Positions 16,060-23,761 of a DNA stretch of 64,000 nt are shown piece after piece. Origin of the DNA: Streptomyces coeruleorubidus (GTDB lineage: Bacteria; Actinomycetota; Actinomycetes; Streptomycetales; Streptomycetaceae); the NCBI RefSeq assembly GCF_028885415.1, contig NZ_CP118527.1, positions 6,386,001 to 6,450,000 on the forward strand, written 5' to 3'. The notes below the pieces were generated by a model. The model saw only the letters and a list, made by a program, of their open reading frames with translations, was not told the origin of the DNA and searched no databases. A program made the position numbers and the translations under genes. Each line of letters begins with the position of its first letter. The stretch's first letter is position 1.

Positions 16060-16136
16060 AGGACGCACCGCGTTGACTTTCCCCGCCGCGACTGCGCATC
16101 TCGCTTAGCCGATCCGAGTCCTGCCCGTGCCACTCT
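16060..16136 (+). promoter_or_regulatory. Half regulatory cassette (copy 7), serving ligase D
   Basis: CATCTCGCTTA (16097-16107) is followed after 20 bp by GCCACTCTTG (16129-16138), the same left-arm promoter seen for ligases A and C and the esterase, here facing right. Behind it the cassette continues as far as GGACGCACC (16061-16069) and then ends at the SDR terminator; the TTGTCGCGGA and CGTAG boxes are missing. So this arm works, or once worked, on its own. Confidence 0.65.
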
Positions 16137-16179
16137 TGACTTCGGGATTTCGGAAAGGGAAAGAGGGGAGCTGCGGAAT

Positions 16180-17532
16180 ATGCCACGCGACCACGCACTG
16201 ACCGAGAGGTATCTGGAGAAGATAGGACGCGTCCTGGGTCCGGTGTACGACAGCGAGTTCACTCGCATTTTCACCACGGGGTCGTACGCACCCCGGCCGA
16301 TGTTCCTCTCCGCGGAAGAGGTCCGGCAACTGACCCGGGACCTGGACGTGCTGCGTGGTGCGCTCTATCGCCTCCCGCATCTTCTGTTCGACGGCGATAT
16401 CGCCGCGTTCGCCAGGGCGAACGGCATGGAAAAGGCACAGATATGCGCCATCGAGCGCTCCTCCGCCGCCGTGCCCAGCACTCTGACCGGCATGGGACGG
16501 GCGGATCTCTACGCCGACGAATCGGGTTTCCGCCTCATGGAATTCAACATGGGGAGCACGATCGGATGGGACAGCGGAGACATCTGCCGTGGAATCCTGG
16601 CGGACCCCGAGTTCAGCCGATTCGCCGCGGAGGAAGGACTCCAGTACGTCGACACCGCGGCGGAGCAGGTCCGCACGATCCGGCACGAGATGGGACTGGC
16701 GCCCGACGCCCGCCCCGTCATCGCGCTCACCGAATGGCCCTCGAACTTCCCGGAGATGGGGGCGTATCTGAGCGCTCTCGTGAATCTGTGGAAAGAGCAC
16801 GGCCTGGAGGCGTACCAGTGCCACATCGGGCAGCTCGAGAGGCGGGACGGCAGGCTGTGGCTGGAGGACCGACCGATCGACATCGTCTACCGACAATTCA
16901 TGTTGGAGGACCTGCTCGACGACAATGCCGACGCATTGCTGGAGCCCTTGCTCGGAGCGCTCGAAGACGGTGAGGTACGCATGTTCACCTCACTGGAGTC
17001 GGAACTGTACGGCAGCAAGGCGTCGTTGGCGATGCTCTCCGACCGCACGCACCGGCACCTGTTCTCGGACGAGGAACTGGACGTCATCGACCGCCTGCTT
17101 CCCTGGACTTCCTCGGTGACATCCGGACGTGTGATTCTGGAGGACGGTACCGAAGGTTCGCTGCTGGACCATGCCGTGGCCCATCAGCAGGAACTCATCC
17201 TCAAGCCCGCTCTGCTGCACGGCGGGCAGGGTGTGGTTCCAGGCTGGTCGTCGAAAGTCACCCCGGAGGAATGGCGCCGGCTGCTGCTCGAAGCCATGGA
17301 CGGCCCTTACGTGCTGCAGAAGCGAATCCACGCCATTCCCGAGCTCTTTCCGGATCCGGACGGGGGCGTCCGGCCCTGGATCGTCACCTGGGGAGTGATC
17401 ATGATGGCCTCCGGATTCGGGGGACTGATGAACCGTTGTGCCCCTGCCGACGGGGGCATCGAGGTGCTCAACCTCTTCCTCGGCGCGCTCATCGGGTCTG
17501 GATTCCATGTCGGCCCGAGTCCGCGTACCTGA
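16180..17532 (+). CDS. ATP-grasp-like protein D (glutathionylspermidine synthase/CP_ATPgrasp type)
   Basis: 450 residues. Not similar to ligases A-C. Features that fit the circularly permuted ATP-grasp or glutathionylspermidine-synthase-like group: LMEFNMGSTIGWDSGD (metal/ATP strand, near residue 130), ELILKPALLHGGQGV (ATP-binding lysine and loop) and YVLQKRI (adenine strand). It should couple a carboxylate to an amine. The ATG has GAGGGGAG upstream. Monocistronic between the half cassette and cassette 3. Substrate not predictable. Confidence 0.7.
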   Translation: MPRDHALTERYLEKIGRVLGPVYDSEFTRIFTTGSYAPRPMFLSAEEVRQLTRDLDVLRGALYRLPHLLFDGDIAAFARANGMEKAQICAIERSSAAVPSTLTGMGRADLYADESGFRLMEFNMGSTIGWDSGDICRGILADPEFSRFAAEEGLQYVDTAAEQVRTIRHEMGLAPDARPVIALTEWPSNFPEMGAYLSALVNLWKEHGLEAYQCHIGQLERRDGRLWLEDRPIDIVYRQFMLEDLLDDNADALLEPLLGALEDGEVRMFTSLESELYGSKASLAMLSDRTHRHLFSDEELDVIDRLLPWTSSVTSGRVILEDGTEGSLLDHAVAHQQELILKPALLHGGQGVVPGWSSKVTPEEWRRLLLEAMDGPYVLQKRIHAIPELFPDPDGGVRPWIVTWGVIMMASGFGGLMNRCAPADGGIEVLNLFLGALIGSGFHVGPSPRT

Positions 17533-17595
17533 CTCTCCGACGGTTTTCCCGGAATTCCCCGACGGATGCCCGGCATAGGCGGTGCGCCCGGGCCG

Positions 17596-17696
17596 GTAAG
17601 CGACATGCGCAGTCGCGGGCGATCGCGGTAACCGCCATGCGTCCCGGTGGATGAACTTGTCGCGGACGCTCATCACACCGGGTGCCCGTAGCGTCC
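17596..17696 (+). promoter_or_regulatory. Regulatory cassette copy 3 (before the hydrazine operon)
   Basis: Boxes GTAAGCGACATG (17596-17607), TTGTCGCGGA (17657-17666, 61 bp on) and CGTAGCGTCC (from 17687, after 20 bp, the only copy one base shorter). No left-facing core. Confidence 0.75.
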
Positions 17697-17736
17697 TTTC
17701 AGCGCGGCAGACCGACCTCCGAAAGGAGGCCGCCAC

Positions 17737-17874
17737 ATGGCCACACCGCAGATCCGGACCCGTCCGGAGCGTGCGGACGAACCGGAGGTCACGGCGCCCG
17801 GGCCGGCGGCGCTCGCCCTCACGCGCGAGGCGAAGAACAGTGCGAGCCGGTCGCCGAGCCGGCCATCTGAGTGA
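17737..17874 (+). pseudogene. Degenerate second LysW-like ORF
   Basis: 45-residue ORF with a strong GAAAGGAGG. The leader and first codons align with lysW at 1771 (GAAAGGA..CCG.CACATG.CCAC). The protein start M-A-T-P-Q...R-P-E-R matches M-T-T-M-Q...C-P-E-C with both zinc cysteines changed to arginine. The end (EVTAPGPAALAL) matches the LysW segment EIMALSPTVLAL. The middle zinc region is missing and the C-terminal E-D-W-G-E is replaced by an unrelated basic tail, so it cannot act as a carrier. It ends 8 bases before the acyl-CoA dehydrogenase start. Either a decayed duplicate or a leader peptide recruited for coupling. Confidence 0.6.
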
Positions 17875-17882
17875 GGATCACG

Positions 17883-19034
17883 ATGAGTTTCTCCCAAGTG
17901 TTCGATCCCGGCGTCCTGGCCCTGCCGCTGTTCGACGACGCACACCGCACCCTCGCCGACGAGATCGGGCAGTGGTGCGCAGACCGGGCCGAGGCATGGG
18001 CGAACCTGGACACCACCGATCCGGCCACCACCGCCCGGGCCCTGCTCGCCGAACTGGGCCGGTCGGGCTGGCTGCGCCACCTCGACCCCGACCAGCCCGA
18101 CTCCGACGTCCGGTCCCTGTGCCTCAGGCGCCAGGCCCTGGCGTACCACGAGGACCTGGCCGACTTCAGCTACTCGATCCAGGAGCTCACCGCCGCCGCG
18201 ATCACCCGCCACGGCACCGACCGGCAGCGCCGCCGCCACCTGCCCGGCCTGGCCGCCGGGACCAGCGCGGGGGCGCTGGCCCTCTCCGAGCCCGGAGCGG
18301 GCTCCGACCTGGCCGCCGTGGTGCTCGAAGCGACCCCCGACGGGGACGGATTCGTCCTCAACGGAACCAAGACGTGGATCGCGCAAGGCGACATCGCCGA
18401 CGTGTGTGTCGTCCTGGCCCGCACCGGAGACGGACCTGGCCCGCTGGGCCTGACCGCCTTCCTCGTCGATTGCGGCACCCCCGGCTTCAAAGCCGAGCCC
18501 ATCGGCGCGATCGCGCCCCGCTCGTGGGCCGAATTGACGTTCACGGACGTCCGCGTGGGTTCCGATGCCGTGCTCGGCGAACGCGGCCAGGGCCTCGTGG
18601 TCGCTCTCGACGTACTCGAACGCGCTCGTGCGACCGTGGCCGCCGCCGCGATCGGCTTCGCCAGGCGCGGCTTCCGGCTCGCACTCGACCATGCCCGTAC
18701 CCGCAAGGCCTACGGAGGCCGGCTCACAGACCTCCAACTCGTCAGGTCCTCGCTCGCGGGCATGGACGTCAAACTCTCGGCCGCCTCACTGCTGACCGCC
18801 CGCGCCGCCTGGGCGATGGACGCCGGCCTCGACCACGCCAAGCACTCCTCGACCGCCAAGCTCTACGCCACCGAGGCCGCCGGCGAGATCGTCGACAGCG
18901 CCGTCCAGATCTTCGGCGCCGCCGGGCTCGTCTCCGGCAGCGCGACGGAGCGGCTCTACCGCCAGATCCGTTCCCTGCGCATCTATGAGGGGTCGTCCGA
19001 AGTGATCGAGATGACGATCGCTGACGCCCTGTGA
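17883..19034 (+). CDS. Acyl-CoA dehydrogenase-family flavoenzyme
   Basis: 383 residues. FAD enzyme with ALSEPGAGSD, WIAQGD and the C-terminal LYRQIRSLRIYEG, where E369 is the catalytic base position. The ATG at 17883 has AGGA 5 bases upstream; a GTG at 17871 lacks a ribosome site. First full gene of a nine-gene chain to 29179. In hydrazine pathways such a dehydrogenase can oxidise a carrier-bound hydrazine (N-N or N-C) to a hydrazone or azo compound, so an ACP-bound hydrazinoacetyl is a more likely substrate than a CoA ester. That step is inferred from the operon. Confidence 0.85.
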   Translation: MSFSQVFDPGVLALPLFDDAHRTLADEIGQWCADRAEAWANLDTTDPATTARALLAELGRSGWLRHLDPDQPDSDVRSLCLRRQALAYHEDLADFSYSIQELTAAAITRHGTDRQRRRHLPGLAAGTSAGALALSEPGAGSDLAAVVLEATPDGDGFVLNGTKTWIAQGDIADVCVVLARTGDGPGPLGLTAFLVDCGTPGFKAEPIGAIAPRSWAELTFTDVRVGSDAVLGERGQGLVVALDVLERARATVAAAAIGFARRGFRLALDHARTRKAYGGRLTDLQLVRSSLAGMDVKLSAASLLTARAAWAMDAGLDHAKHSSTAKLYATEAAGEIVDSAVQIFGAAGLVSGSATERLYRQIRSLRIYEGSSEVIEMTIADAL

Positions 19035-19077
19035 AAGACCACGACCCTCCCTCCAAGCTCGACAAGGGAAGACACCC

Positions 19078-20109
19078 ATGACGCCCCCTCACCTGTGGCT
19101 GCGCGCCGAGACCCACCCCGGCGAGCAACGCACCCCACTGACCCCTGCCGATACCGCCACGCTCGTCAAGCAGGGCGCCCAGGTGACCGTCGAGCACTCC
19201 GCCGCACGCTGCTACCCGATCGCCGACTACCTCGACGCCGGCGCCCGGCCCGTCCCCGCCCACTCCTGGACCGACGCGCCCGCCGACGCCCACGTCCTCG
19301 GACTCAAGGCCCTCCCCGAGGACACCACCCCTGTAGGCGGCCGCCACCTGTACTTCGCGCACGCCTACAAAGGGCAGCGAGGTGCTCGGGAACTCCTGGC
19401 CCGCTTCGCGACCGGGGGCGGCGAGATCCTCGACCTGGAATACCTCACCGACGCCCGCGAACGACGCCTCGCCGCCTTCGGCCGCTGGGCCGGCTACGTC
19501 GGCGCCGCGCTGGCGGTCCGGCACTGGACCGGCGACCTCGACCGCCCACTGCGACCGACCACCAAGGACGTGCTCGACACTTTCCTCGGCCCGCTGACGC
19601 GGCTGCCGCGCGTGCTCGTCATCGGTGCCCGTGGACGCTGTGGCCGCGGCGCCCGCGCCGCTCTCGAACACGCCGGCATCGAGGCGACCCTGTGGGACCT
19701 GGCCGAGACCGCCGACCTCGACCGTGAGGCGATCACCGACCACGACATCCTCGTCAACGCCGTCCAGCTCACCGAACCCGGCGAGCCCTTCCTCGCCCCC
19801 GAGCACCTGCGAGCCGACCGCCGCCTCTCGCTCATCGTCGACGTCACCTGCGACGTCGGCGGCCCCACCCATCTGCTGCCGGTCTACGACCGCCTCACCA
19901 GCTGGGACGAGCCGGTCCGTGCCGTCGCCGACGGGCTCGCGGTCATCGCCATCGACAACCTTCCCTCCCTGCTGCCGCGCGAAGCCAGCGACGACTTCTC
20001 CGCCCAACTGGCCCCGCATCTGACGCGGTTGCCCGACGGCGACTGCTGGGAGCGCAGCCGCCGAGCCTTTCACACAGCCCTGAGCGAGACGGATCTCCAT
20101 GATGTCTGA
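19078..20109 (+). CDS. Saccharopine dehydrogenase, lysine-forming type (Lys1-like)
   Basis: 343 residues, alanine-dehydrogenase/transhydrogenase-like fold: N-terminal LWLRAETHPGEQRTPL (catalytic Arg/Glu region) and a Rossmann motif VLVIGARGRCGRGA near residues 181-194. The known reaction is saccharopine + NAD+ + water giving lysine + 2-oxoglutarate. It overlaps the next gene by 11 bases. Paired with a Lys9-like reductase it can turn 2-aminoadipate semialdehyde back to lysine. That aldehyde is the expected by-product when the oxidase at 22694 releases hydrazinoacetate. Confidence 0.82.
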   Translation: MTPPHLWLRAETHPGEQRTPLTPADTATLVKQGAQVTVEHSAARCYPIADYLDAGARPVPAHSWTDAPADAHVLGLKALPEDTTPVGGRHLYFAHAYKGQRGARELLARFATGGGEILDLEYLTDARERRLAAFGRWAGYVGAALAVRHWTGDLDRPLRPTTKDVLDTFLGPLTRLPRVLVIGARGRCGRGARAALEHAGIEATLWDLAETADLDREAITDHDILVNAVQLTEPGEPFLAPEHLRADRRLSLIVDVTCDVGGPTHLLPVYDRLTSWDEPVRAVADGLAVIAIDNLPSLLPREASDDFSAQLAPHLTRLPDGDCWERSRRAFHTALSETDLHDV

Positions 20110-21268
20110 CCTTCCCGTCCGACCCACCGGGACCGTCCACTGGGTCGGCACCGGTCTGTCGACCGGCCGCACCGGACTCGACCTTCTCGGCGAAGAAGCC
20201 GACGTCGTCCTGTGGGGCCGCACGCGTGAACGAGCCCGCGCCCGCCTTGAGACGCTCGCCCCACAAGCCCCCGTGCAGACACGCGGCCTTGACCGCGACG
20301 ACCTCGCCACCGCGCTGCGGCCCGGGGACGTTCTCGTCTCCATGCTCCCGGCCGGCCACCACCTCGACCTGCTGCGCACCGCCATCGACGCCGGCGCCCA
20401 CTTCGCCTGCACCAGCTACACCTCACCCGAGATCGAGGAACTGTCGAAACAGGCGACGGCGCAGCGCCTGGTGGTCCTCACCGAAGCCGGACTCGACCCC
20501 GGCATCGACCACCTCATGACCCACCTGCTTCTCGCCCGGGCGCGCGATGCGGTCGGTGACCGCGCCGATCGCGTCTCGCTGTCCTCCTACTGCGGGGGCA
20601 TCCCCGCCGAACCGAACGAGTTCCGCTACCAGTTCAGCTGGGCCCCGCTGGGAGTGCTGACCGCCCTCACCGCCCCCGCCCGGTACGTGCGTGACGGCCG
20701 GGTGCGCGAAGTCGAGCGGCCCTGGGAGGACACCGAGGAGCTCGTGCTCGGCAGTGAGGTCTTCGAGGTCTATCCCAACCGCGACAGCGTCGGCTTCATC
20801 GACCAGTACGGCTTCCCCGAAGGCTGGCAAACCGACGCCTTCGTCCGCGGCACTCTGCGTCCACAGGGGTGGAGGGCGGCGTGGAAGAGCGTGTTCGACA
20901 CCGTCGCCTCCGGCGATCACGCCCGCCTCGCCGCCCTCGCCGACGAACTGGCCGAGCGGTACCCGACCACCGACACCGACCGCGACCGTGTCGTCCTCAC
21001 CGTCGGCCTGGAGGTCGAACGCGACGGCCGGCACTGGTCCGGCCGCTACCGGCTCGATGTGACCGGCGACGACACCGACACCGCGATGGCCCGCTGCGTC
21101 TCGACCACCGCCGCCTCCGGCGTCGAACGCGTCCTTGCCGCGTCCTTGCCGCCCGGCCTGCATCGGGCCACCGCCGACACCGAGGAGGCGAGCCACTGGC
21201 TCGACCGGCTCGCCCGAGCCGGCCTGCCCTGCACTCTCCAGTCAACCGACCAGGAACGACAGCACTGA
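20099..21268 (+). CDS. Saccharopine dehydrogenase, glutamate-forming type (saccharopine reductase, Lys9-like)
   Basis: 389 residues. N-terminal nucleotide-binding segment VHWVGTGLSTGR, then the family's substrate domain with TEAGLDPGIDHL and SYCGGIPAEPNEF, both diagnostic of saccharopine reductases. Expected direction here: 2-aminoadipate 6-semialdehyde + glutamate + NAD(P)H giving saccharopine. It starts inside the end of the Lys1-like gene. The first glycine motif is less regular than in fungal Lys9, so cofactor choice is uncertain. Confidence 0.82.
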   Translation: MMSDLPVRPTGTVHWVGTGLSTGRTGLDLLGEEADVVLWGRTRERARARLETLAPQAPVQTRGLDRDDLATALRPGDVLVSMLPAGHHLDLLRTAIDAGAHFACTSYTSPEIEELSKQATAQRLVVLTEAGLDPGIDHLMTHLLLARARDAVGDRADRVSLSSYCGGIPAEPNEFRYQFSWAPLGVLTALTAPARYVRDGRVREVERPWEDTEELVLGSEVFEVYPNRDSVGFIDQYGFPEGWQTDAFVRGTLRPQGWRAAWKSVFDTVASGDHARLAALADELAERYPTTDTDRDRVVLTVGLEVERDGRHWSGRYRLDVTGDDTDTAMARCVSTTAASGVERVLAASLPPGLHRATADTEEASHWLDRLARAGLPCTLQSTDQERQH

Positions 21269-21368
21269 TCCCGGCCTGCGACCAGACACCGATGGCCCGC
21301 CAACGCCAGATCCGGCAAGCGTCGTGAAACGGGCTCAACAGCCTGCACCTCCACAGGAAGGACTCGAT

Positions 21369-22706
21369 GTGGGACCTGTACCGAAGCCAATGAGGACGTC
21401 CAGTTCCGAGCAGCCCAGTCACCTCCGGCTCGTCGGCATCGGCGCGGGCCCGGCCAACCTGAGTCTGGCCGCACTGCTGCACGGCGATCCGGAGCAGCCG
21501 AACCTCTTCCTCGACCGGAAGCCCCACTTCACCTGGCACGACGACCAGCTCATCACCGGCGCGACCCTCCAGGTGTCGATCTTCAAGGACCTGGTGAGCC
21601 TGTCCGACCCGACCAACCGGTTCTCGTTCCTGTCCTATCTGCACGAGCACGGCCGGATGTACCACTTCCTCAACGCCCAGTTCTCCGAGGTGCCGCGCAC
21701 CGAGTTCCGCAACTACCTGGCCTGGGCGGCCGAGACCAACGAGAACGTGGTCTTCTCCGAGACCGTCGAACGGGTCGACTTCGACGGAGTCTTCCGCGTC
21801 ACCACCGACCGTCGCCAGGTCACCGCCGACAACATCGCCGTGGGCGTCGGCACCGTTCCGTGGGTGCCCGAGTTCGCTGTCCCGCACCTGGGGGCGGGCC
21901 ACTTCCACGTCAGCCAGTATCTGAGCCAGGCGAAGGAACTGGCGGGCAAGCGGGTCGCCGTGGTCGGCGGTGGCCAGTCCGGGGCCGAGGCGTTCCTCGA
22001 CCTGATCTCGCGGCCCGAATCCGAGCGGCCGGCCTGGGTCTCGTGGGTCTCCAGGCGCCGCAACTACTTCCCGATCGACGACTCGACCTTCACCAACGAC
22101 TTCTACATGCCGGGGTACTCCGACTACTTCTACCGGCTGTCCGAGTCCAAGCGTGCCGAGCTCAACTCGGCCCACCTGCTGAGTTCGGACGGGATCTCCG
22201 AGTCGACCCTCCGGGCGATCTACCAGCAGCTGTACCGGCTCCAGTTCATCGAGCGCGACGAGCACCGATTCGGGCTCCTGCCCAACCGGACCGTCGTGTC
22301 CGCCGACCGCACGGGCAGCGGGGACTTCGAGGTGACGCTGCGTCACAACGACGAGTCCGGCCAGAGCCAGTGTCTCCCGGTCGACGCGGTGGTGTGGGCG
22401 ACCGGCTTCCGGGCCGCTCCCAAGTCCTTCCTGGAGCCCCTGATGGACCGCATCGAGACCGAGAACGGTGAGGTCCGTGTCGACGAGGACTTCGCGATCA
22501 GCTGGGACGGCCCGCCGGACCGGAAGATCTTCGTGCAGAACGCGGTGCGCGGCCAGCGAGGACTGCCCGACGTGAACCTGAGTCTGAACGCCTGGCGGGC
22601 CCAGCGCATCGCCAACCGCCTGCGGGGCTGCAGCGCTCCCGAACCGGCGATGTCCTTCATCGACTGGTCGGCCAAGAACGGACGGGGCACTCAGTGGACA
22701 CGGTAG
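21369..22706 (+). CDS. Flavin-dependent lysine/ornithine N-hydroxylase
   Basis: 445 residues. Class B N-monooxygenase (IucD/SidA family): FAD motif VGIGAGPANLSLA, NADPH motif VAVVGGGQSGAEAF, and the family's ATGFR. It hydroxylates the terminal nitrogen of lysine, which is the first step of the Spb38/Tri26-type hydrazine route. I choose GTG 21369 because GGAAGG lies 7 bases upstream; ATG 21390 is possible. It overlaps the next gene by 13 bases. Confidence 0.9.
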   Translation: MGPVPKPMRTSSSEQPSHLRLVGIGAGPANLSLAALLHGDPEQPNLFLDRKPHFTWHDDQLITGATLQVSIFKDLVSLSDPTNRFSFLSYLHEHGRMYHFLNAQFSEVPRTEFRNYLAWAAETNENVVFSETVERVDFDGVFRVTTDRRQVTADNIAVGVGTVPWVPEFAVPHLGAGHFHVSQYLSQAKELAGKRVAVVGGGQSGAEAFLDLISRPESERPAWVSWVSRRRNYFPIDDSTFTNDFYMPGYSDYFYRLSESKRAELNSAHLLSSDGISESTLRAIYQQLYRLQFIERDEHRFGLLPNRTVVSADRTGSGDFEVTLRHNDESGQSQCLPVDAVVWATGFRAAPKSFLEPLMDRIETENGEVRVDEDFAISWDGPPDRKIFVQNAVRGQRGLPDVNLSLNAWRAQRIANRLRGCSAPEPAMSFIDWSAKNGRGTQWTR

Positions 22707-23761
22707 ACCTCGCCATCGTCGGCGGCGGAGTCATCGGCGCGCTCGTCGCCCGCGAAGCGGTCGCGGCCTTCCCCGACGTGACCGTCGCCGTCCTGGAACG
22801 CGGCCTGATCGGCCAGGGCGCCTCCAGCCGCTCGGCCGGCGTCCATTTCCCGCGCGGCGCGACCGCACGGGTCAGGTCCATGAGCGAGCACTCCCAGCAC
22901 GTCTGGGAACGCCTGGCCGCCGAACTCGACCTGCCGATCCGTGAAGTGGACGCGACGGTCGTCACGTCCGGTGACGCCGACGCGCTCTCCGCCACCTACC
23001 TACGACTCGGTGACGAGACCGCCCCGGCCGACCCGGCCCGCGGCTGGGAGGCTCCGCCGGGCGCCCGTGCGTGGACTCTGCCCGGGTGCCACTACGCCGA
23101 CGTCCAAGGGGTCGCCGGCCGTGTGCTGGCCGGCGTCCGCGACCGCGTGACGGTGCTGGAGGGAACCGAGGTCACGGAACTCTCCTCCGACGGCGCCTAC
23201 CACCGCCTCACCCTCGGCCAGGGCCGCGAACTGCTCGCCCGGCGGGTCGTCCTGGCCCCCGGTCCGTGGCTCGCGCACCCCGCTTGGGCCGACCTGGTCG
23301 CCCCGCTCGGCCTGCGGGTCAAGAAGGTCGTCGCCACCCATGTCGAATCGTCTCCGGCACCCGACGATCCGCTCACGATCTTCGATGACGAGGACGCCTT
23401 CCTCCTGCCGCTCCACGGGCGCGGCCACTTCCTGTTCAGCTACACGAGCGATCGCTGGGACGTCGCCCCCGACGACGCCGGACTCGTCCTGGAGCCGTCC
23501 GACCTCGACGATGCCCGAGCCGTCCTGGGTCGCTTCGCGCCCGGCCTGGTGGCCCGGTGCGACTCGGGCCGGGTCTTCTGCGACGCCTACAGCCCGAGCC
23601 GCGAACCCGTCGTCGCCGAACTGAGGCCCGGCCTGGTCTTCGCCGGAGCCGCGAACGGCTCGGGCTACCGCCTGGCACCCGCCATCGCCGCCGAGACCGT
23701 CGCCGCCCTGGATCTCACCCCGACCCGAACCCTCTCCCAGCCACGACAGAGGCAGTCATGA
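22694..23761 (+). CDS. FAD-dependent amino-acid oxidase (DAO family), hydrazinoacetate-releasing type
   Basis: 355 residues. Dinucleotide motif IVGGGVIGALVA at the N-terminus and the C-terminal GLVFAGAANGSGYRLAPAI FAD strand of the glycine/D-amino-acid oxidase family. In triacsin and related pathways a homologue oxidises N6-(carboxymethylamino)lysine, giving hydrazinoacetic acid and 2-aminoadipate semialdehyde. The GTG at 22694 overlaps the hydroxylase, and the stop overlaps the cupin-MetRS start (ATGA). This position, next to the N-N-forming enzyme, supports the same role. Confidence 0.87.
   Translation: MDTVDLAIVGGGVIGALVAREAVAAFPDVTVAVLERGLIGQGASSRSAGVHFPRGATARVRSMSEHSQHVWERLAAELDLPIREVDATVVTSGDADALSATYLRLGDETAPADPARGWEAPPGARAWTLPGCHYADVQGVAGRVLAGVRDRVTVLEGTEVTELSSDGAYHRLTLGQGRELLARRVVLAPGPWLAHPAWADLVAPLGLRVKKVVATHVESSPAPDDPLTIFDDEDAFLLPLHGRGHFLFSYTSDRWDVAPDDAGLVLEPSDLDDARAVLGRFAPGLVARCDSGRVFCDAYSPSREPVVAELRPGLVFAGAANGSGYRLAPAIAAETVAALDLTPTRTLSQPRQRQS

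Noticed and set aside
17651..18988. 445-codon Arg/Pro-rich frame overlapping the acyl-CoA dehydrogenase
   Set aside because: Arg-rich composition typical of an out-of-frame reading of GC-rich coding DNA; the overlapping frame has full dehydrogenase motifs.
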